Positions 4,021-8,057 of a stretch of 8,057 bases of DNA are shown in pieces. The notes beneath the pieces are model-generated. The model saw only the letters and a list, made by a program, of their open reading frames with translations, did no database searches and had not been told where the DNA came from. The position numbers were made by a program, and so were the translations under genes. The DNA is from CALMRE01 sp964412895 (lineage in GTDB: Bacteria; UBP6; UBA1177; JAKLFG01), in the NCBI GenBank assembly GCA_964412895.1, contig CAYPQK010000116.1, positions 1 to 8,057 on the forward strand, read 5' to 3'. Positions within the stretch are counted from its first letter, which is position 1. Each line of letters begins with the position of its first letter.

Positions 4021-7000
4021 CTACTTCAGTTTCTCGAGAGGCGCCTTCCAATGCCGCCATAATTCTTCGGAAGGCAGGCTGATGAGCACCTTGCCGCCGG
4101 TCCCGCTCACCTTCATGAAGCCCGATCCGTTCACCTCACCTACCGCCGCGAACGGGGCCTCGGCCATAATGGCCTCGAACCGGTCGCGGTGCGCCGGGCT
4201 GACCGACACGAGGATGCGGCCGTTCGATTCGGAGAAGAGCACTATGTCGTCGCGTTCGATAACGCCCTTACGCGGCACTTTGGTGACATCGAGTTTGACC
4301 CCCAGCGCCCCCGCAAAGGCCGATTCGGCCACCGCCACCGCCAGACCGCCGTCCGAAAGGTCGTGCGCCGAAGCGACGAGTCCTTCCTTCATCGCGATAT
4401 GCAGTTTGCGGTAGGTCGCGAGGAACTCGGCGGGCCGCACCTTGGGCGCAAGGCCGCAGGTCTTGATGCCGTGGTAGGAGAAATATTCGCTGGCCCCCAT
4501 CTCTTCGGCGGTCGTGCCGACGAGATAAACGATGTCGCCCGCGTTCTTGAAATCCATCGATACCATCTTCTCGACATCGGCCATCCGCGACAGCAGGGTG
4601 AACAGGAGCGTCGGCGGGACCGATATCTTCTCCTTGCCCGAGCCGTAGTCGTTCTTCATGCTGTCCTTGCCCGATATGAGCGGGATGCGATACTGGGTGC
4701 AGATGTCGTAGAGCGCCATGTTGGAACGGACCAGCGCCGCCAGTTTCTCCTTGCCGCCCGGGTTCTTCTCCTCGTGATGGACCGGGTCGGGCCAGCAGAA
4801 ATTGTCGAGCCCCGCGAGGAAATCGGGGTCGCCACCCACCGCCACGGCGTTGCGCACCGCTTCGTCGATGACCGACGCGGTCATCCAGTAGGCGTCGATA
4901 TCGCTGAAGGTCGGCTTGAGGCCGTGCGAGACGACGCAGGCGCTCTTGCGGAACGGGGTGAGCCGCACCACCGCCGCGTCGGCCGGACCGTCGTTGAAGG
5001 CGCCGACGAACGGCTTGCCCGCCGACCGCCCCTGCACCTCGTGGTCGTACTGACGCACCCATTCCTCTTTGCTCGCGATATTGAGCCGCCCGATCATGTC
5101 GACCATGATGGCGTTGAGATCGTCGTACTGCGGCAGGTCCCACTGGTTGCATTCGGGGCGCGCCCAGACCGCTTCGAGTTTCATTTTCGGCAGACCGTCG
5201 TGGAGGAACTCCATATCGAGGAGCGCCACCGGTGTTTTCCCGTGGTATATCTCCAACTGACCGCTGGTGGTGAATTCACCGATGGCGGTCATTTCGACCT
5301 CGTGAATGGCCGCTATCCGTTGCAGTTCGGCCATGTGCTGGGCCGGGACCGACAGTGTCATCCGCTCCTGCGCCTCGGAGACGAATATCTCCCACGGCTG
5401 GAGCCCTTCGTATTTGAGCGGCACCTTTTCCAAATTTATCCGCGCCCCGCCGGTGCCGGTCGCCATCTCCCCTATCGAACTGGACAGGCCGCCCGCGCCG
5501 TTGTCGGTTATCGAGGTGTAGAGTCCCTTGTCGCGCGCCTCGAGGATGAAGTCGGTCATCCGCTTCTGGACTATCGGATCGCCTATCTGGACCGCCGTCA
5601 CCGGACTGCCCGGATGGAGTTCTTCGGAACTGAAGGTGGCGCCGTGGATGCCGTCTTTGCCGACCCGGCCGCCGGTCATGACGATGAGGTCGCCCGGCTG
5701 CGGTTTCTTCTGCCACGACGGCTTCCCGCGGACCTCGGCCGGCATGAGCCCGCCGGTACCGCAGAACACCAGCGGCTTGCCGATGAAGCGGTTGTCGAAG
5801 AAGATACTGCCGTTGACCACCGGGATGCCCGATTCGTTGCCGCCGTCCTTGACCCCCTGATGGACGCCGCGGAAAATGCGCGCCGGATGGAGGAGATTCG
5901 GCCCCGGCAGATCGCCGCGGTAGAAGGGCGACGCGAAGCAGAAGACATCGGTATTGAATATCGGTTTCGCGCCCAGCCCGCAGCCCATAATGTCGCGGTT
6001 GACCCCGACGATGCCGGTGAGCGCTCCGCCGTACGGGTCGAGCGCCGAGGGCGAGTTGTGGGTCTCGACCTTCATCGCCAACAGCAGGCCGTCGTCTATC
6101 TCGATGACCCCGGCGTTGTCGTCGAAGACCGATTTCACCCACGGCATGGTGGGAAGGAGATCGTAGGTCGTCTTTTTTATGTAGGACTTGAAGAGCGAAT
6201 CTATCTTCATCGCCACATTGGTGACGGCGTCGGTGTAGAATATCTCGGCGCTGAATATCTTGTGTTTGCAGTGTTCGGACCAGGTCTGGCCGATCACCTC
6301 GAGTTCGCAGTCGGTCGGCAGTTCGGGGAACCCCAGTTCCTTGCGCATCGCCTTGGTGCGGGGCCGCCGGTAGTAGGCCTGTATCGCCTTCATCTCCTCG
6401 CGGGAAAGGGCCAACACCCGCTCTTTGGATATCTTATCGAGCGCCTCGTCCTCTATCTCGAGCGGCACGAGCCGCACTTCGGGACGCGCCTGTTCGGTGA
6501 CCGCCGGGATCCGGTCGCCCATCCGGTCGCCCTTTTCCCATGCGGCGCGGCCGATGACCCGGTGCCGCTGGATGAGTTTGTTGCACAGAAGCCCGGTTGA
6601 TATCCGCTCCACCTCTTTCTGGACGAGCGGTCCGCGCAGGAGGTACTTGCGCCCCGCATAAACGGCGTCGTGTTCGCCCGCCACGCCGGGGAAGAGCGTT
6701 TTGAAGGCCCAGAGCGCCGTCCGTCCCTCGTTGTCGGTGACGCCGGGGAGGAAGCCCACCTCGGCCAGCCAATCGAAGGCGAATGCGTCGGTCAGGTCCT
6801 CGTTGAGGTGCGCCACCTCGGTGACCGGGTCGGTCAGCACCTCGGCGACGAAGCGCTTGACCTGCGCGAGGTCGGCCTTCTGCACATCGATGAGATAGAC
6901 CTTGAAGACGCGGACATCGGTGACCGACTCGATATTGAAGTCGCTCTTGACGCGCCGCTGTATTATCTTGCCGTGCGGATCCTTGAGATCGCCGCGAAGC

Positions 7001-7023
7001 CCTACTTCTACGCGAAAGACCAT
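4021..7023 (-). CDS. purL: Phosphoribosylformylglycinamidine synthase, PurS-PurL fusion
   Basis: PurL uses ATP and ammonia from PurQ to convert FGAR to FGAM in de novo purine synthesis. The protein has 1000 residues: longer than small PurL (about 740), shorter than the large proteobacterial form (about 1290), and without a glutaminase domain. The extra N-terminus is PurS-like: residues 2-74 (MVFRVEVGLRGDLKDPHGK to TDPVTEVAHL), then a second PurS-like half at about 90-155 (GVTDNEGRTA, AVYAGRKYLL, NKLIQ). The synthetase region shows GQTWSEHCKHK (245-255; SEHC histidine 251), ETHNSPSALDPYGGA (320-334), DGGNESGIPVVNGS (393-406), GGRVGKDGIHGATFSS (451-466), DNGAGGLSSSIGEMA (507-521), SGKDSMKND (784-792) and HDLSDGGLAVAVAE (887-900). 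I chose the ATG at 7023 because AGGAG lies six bases upstream and the PurS domain begins at once; an upstream ATG (7056) has no ribosome site and falls in the proposed -10 box. purQ follows after 18 bases. Confidence 0.95.
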   Translation of the reverse strand: MVFRVEVGLRGDLKDPHGKIIQRRVKSDFNIESVTDVRVFKVYLIDVQKADLAQVKRFVAEVLTDPVTEVAHLNEDLTDAFAFDWLAEVGFLPGVTDNEGRTALWAFKTLFPGVAGEHDAVYAGRKYLLRGPLVQKEVERISTGLLCNKLIQRHRVIGRAAWEKGDRMGDRIPAVTEQARPEVRLVPLEIEDEALDKISKERVLALSREEMKAIQAYYRRPRTKAMRKELGFPELPTDCELEVIGQTWSEHCKHKIFSAEIFYTDAVTNVAMKIDSLFKSYIKKTTYDLLPTMPWVKSVFDDNAGVIEIDDGLLLAMKVETHNSPSALDPYGGALTGIVGVNRDIMGCGLGAKPIFNTDVFCFASPFYRGDLPGPNLLHPARIFRGVHQGVKDGGNESGIPVVNGSIFFDNRFIGKPLVFCGTGGLMPAEVRGKPSWQKKPQPGDLIVMTGGRVGKDGIHGATFSSEELHPGSPVTAVQIGDPIVQKRMTDFILEARDKGLYTSITDNGAGGLSSSIGEMATGTGGARINLEKVPLKYEGLQPWEIFVSEAQERMTLSVPAQHMAELQRIAAIHEVEMTAIGEFTTSGQLEIYHGKTPVALLDMEFLHDGLPKMKLEAVWARPECNQWDLPQYDDLNAIMVDMIGRLNIASKEEWVRQYDHEVQGRSAGKPFVGAFNDGPADAAVVRLTPFRKSACVVSHGLKPTFSDIDAYWMTASVIDEAVRNAVAVGGDPDFLAGLDNFCWPDPVHHEEKNPGGKEKLAALVRSNMALYDICTQYRIPLISGKDSMKNDYGSGKEKISVPPTLLFTLLSRMADVEKMVSMDFKNAGDIVYLVGTTAEEMGASEYFSYHGIKTCGLAPKVRPAEFLATYRKLHIAMKEGLVASAHDLSDGGLAVAVAESAFAGALGVKLDVTKVPRKGVIERDDIVLFSESNGRILVSVSPAHRDRFEAIMAEAPFAAVGEVNGSGFMKVSGTGGKVLISLPSEELWRHWKAPLEKLK

Positions 7024-7054
7024 GTTCGTCTCCTGAAAGAATTGGAACGGGGGC

Positions 7055-7082
7055 ATTCTATAGAATCGGAACGATTATTCAA
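7055..7082 (-). promoter_or_regulatory. Candidate promoter of purL-purQ with a 12-bp palindrome over the -10 box
   Basis: On the minus strand TTGAAT (7082-7077), a 16-base spacer and TAGAAT (7060-7055) resemble a sigma-70 promoter about 25-30 bases before the purL start. The -10 box is half of a perfect palindrome, ATTCTATAGAAT (7055-7066), which could be a binding site for a dimeric regulator or only an AT-rich coincidence. The promoter is the main content of the 74-base gap between the isomerase gene and purL. Confidence 0.45.
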
Positions 7083-7097
7083 GAAAAAGGGTGGATA

Positions 7098-7835
7098 TCA
7101 GTCGGCGAAGGAGGTAGCGGTGATGATGACCGGCGTGACCGGGACATCCGTTAAGTCTCCCAGCGGGGTGGTCTGCGTACCGGTCTGGACCGCGCCGATC
7201 GCGTCGACGACATCAAAACCGTCGGTCACGATGCCGAAGGCGGCGCACGGGAACTTCGAGGTGGAAATGAAGTCATCGTCGGAGGTATAATCGAGGTGCG
7301 GCTGGGCGTCGAGCGTGATGAAGAACTGTGAGGTAGCCGAATCGATGTTGTTGGTCCGTGCCATCGAAATGGCGTACTTCACATGCTTCACCACCGTGCT
7401 GCGTTCGAAATCTATCGGGTCGTGCGGCTCTTTCTCGGCGAACGCCTCGTCGTAACCGCCCCCCTGTATCATGAAACCGGCTATCACGCGGTGGAAGATG
7501 AGTCCCGTGAAGAAATCCTCCTCGATGTAGCTCTCGAAATTGCCGGCGGTCACCGGCATCGCGTCGCCGTAAAGGCCGATGGTGATGGTCCCGAGCGTCG
7601 TTTCGATCATCGCATGGCGCGTTATCGCGAGCGCCGCGTCCTCGTCAGGGACGACATCGTCGGTCGCCGTATCGGGCAGGAGATCGTCGTTCACCGTATC
7701 GTCGACCGCTTCATCGGTGAGGGTGATGTCAAGGTCGGCGGCCGTATCGGTATCGGTCGTCGTCTCATCGGTACCGCCGCAGGCCGCAAGGAAAAGGGCG
7801 GTAACGGCAGTTAACAAGAATGTACGGAAGGTCAT
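7098..7835 (-). CDS. Cyclophilin-type peptidyl-prolyl cis-trans isomerase, predicted lipoprotein
   Basis: Cyclophilins catalyse cis-trans isomerisation of Xaa-Pro bonds and assist protein folding. This 245-residue protein starts with a lipoprotein signal (MTFRTFLLTAVTALFLAACG): a short basic start, a hydrophobic core and lipobox LAAC with Cys19 as the lipid-attachment site. Residues 20-68 are a Thr/Asp-rich, low-complexity acidic linker. The cyclophilin domain spans about 73-245: FHRVIAGFMIQGGG (114-127; Arg116, Phe121, Met122 and Gln124 match the active-site set), SMAR (157-160), SQFFITLDAQPHLD (169-182) and AFGIVTDGFDVVDAI (199-213). After HLD there is a longer loop (YTSDDDFISTSKFPCA) where many cyclophilins have only a few residues. 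Active-site residues look intact. AGGAG stands six bases before the ATG. The gene follows the partial upstream gene by 33 bases and may share its transcript. The protein should be membrane-anchored outside the cytoplasm. Confidence 0.92.
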   Translation of the reverse strand: MTFRTFLLTAVTALFLAACGGTDETTTDTDTAADLDITLTDEAVDDTVNDDLLPDTATDDVVPDEDAALAITRHAMIETTLGTITIGLYGDAMPVTAGNFESYIEEDFFTGLIFHRVIAGFMIQGGGYDEAFAEKEPHDPIDFERSTVVKHVKYAISMARTNNIDSATSQFFITLDAQPHLDYTSDDDFISTSKFPCAAFGIVTDGFDVVDAIGAVQTGTQTTPLGDLTDVPVTPVIITATSFAD

Positions 7836-7868
7836 GTGTCTCTCCTCAAGTGCGTTGTAACGGTGAGG

Positions 7869-8057
7869 TTATTCGGTCGTGAGGCGTTGGTAGTAGGCAT
7901 AATCGTCGTAATTGGCATCGGCGAACACGAAACTTGCCGGAGCGCTGGTGGCATCCATCAGCATGCCGCTCTCCCACTGACCGAACGCCGTGGCATACGG
8001 AGCGGAAAGCGCACTGTTGTAGTACCCCACCGTATAGGCGGAATCCCAGCGCACACC
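7869..8057 (-). CDS. C-terminal 62 residues of an unidentified protein, 5' end outside window
   Basis: An open frame enters from the window edge and ends at TAA (7869). I do not recognise it. The visible part is rich in Tyr, Ala, Ser and Asp and poor in Lys (for example GYYNSALSAPYATAFGQWES and FVFADANYDDYAYYQRLTTE), with no membrane helix. The aromatic/Asp/Ser composition would suit an exported or surface protein, and the next gene is an exported lipoprotein, but this is weak inference. A GTG two codons from the edge could in principle start a short ORF, but the frame stays open to the edge and no ribosome site is visible, so a truncated longer gene is more likely. The gap to the isomerase gene is 33 bases. 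Confidence 0.6.
   Translation of the reverse strand, partial: GVRWDSAYTVGYYNSALSAPYATAFGQWESGMLMDATSAPASFVFADANYDDYAYYQRLTTE

Noticed and set aside
4189..6600. Plus-strand open frame of about 800 codons opposite purL
   Set aside because: It lies fully antisense to a clearly recognisable PurL; its Arg/His/Val/Asp-rich composition is the mirror of GC-rich codons. No domain or ribosome site is seen.
4021..7056. purL starting at the ATG at 7056
   Set aside because: No ribosome-binding site, the ATG overlaps the probable -10 box, and the PurS-like domain begins right at the ATG at 7023, which has AGGAG upstream.
7869..8054. Complete 61-residue gene starting at the GTG near the edge
   Set aside because: The frame is open to the window end and no ribosome site is visible, so it is better read as the tail of a longer gene.

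Overview
The window looks like chromosomal DNA of a GC-rich, probably diderm bacterium. The evidence is a signal-peptide lipoprotein with a periplasmic-type cyclophilin domain, an ispD gene of the MEP isoprenoid pathway, and a PurS-PurL fusion paired with a separate PurQ. No marker fixes the phylum. The Thr/Asp-rich lipoprotein linker and the short dispersed hairpins resemble what is seen in many uncultured, deltaproteobacteria-like genomes, but that is only an impression. Every gene I can support is on the minus strand, so the biological order runs from high to low coordinates.

Layout in transcription order: (1) the C-terminal end of an unidentified protein (8057-7869); (2) a cyclophilin-type peptidyl-prolyl isomerase lipoprotein (7835-7098); (3) a promoter-like segment containing a perfect 12-bp palindrome; (4) the purine genes purL (PurS-PurL fusion, 7023-4021) and purQ (4002-3205), followed by a stop-start-overlapping 47-residue membrane ORF (3208-3065) and a hairpin that may terminate the operon; (5) an accessory island of about 1 kb (about 3019-1971) with the internally deleted remains of a type II/MmeI-like DNA methyltransferase and an intact, AT-rich MazF/PemK-type toxin with no visible antitoxin; (6) a candidate promoter and a compact operon ispD-phoH-pgpH (1851-1), in which the genes overlap or nearly overlap and pgpH runs off the window.

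The purine genes together encode FGAM synthase, step 4 of de novo IMP synthesis. PurQ releases ammonia from glutamine, and PurL uses it with ATP to convert FGAR to FGAM. The PurS bridging function appears to be built into PurL as two PurS-like halves. The ispD-phoH-pgpH group combines isoprenoid precursor synthesis, a PhoH-type ATPase and a cyclic-di-AMP phosphodiesterase-like membrane protein.

The most unusual points are these. phoH has no ATG, GTG or TTG available upstream of its P-loop, but has a well-placed Shine-Dalgarno in front of an ATA codon. The restriction-type methyltransferase is a relic joined at a GGC-rich point. The toxin-bearing island lies between two same-orientation 25-nt hairpin elements. 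I did not find a convincing new multi-gene system, and no tRNA, rRNA, CRISPR array or transposase gene was seen.
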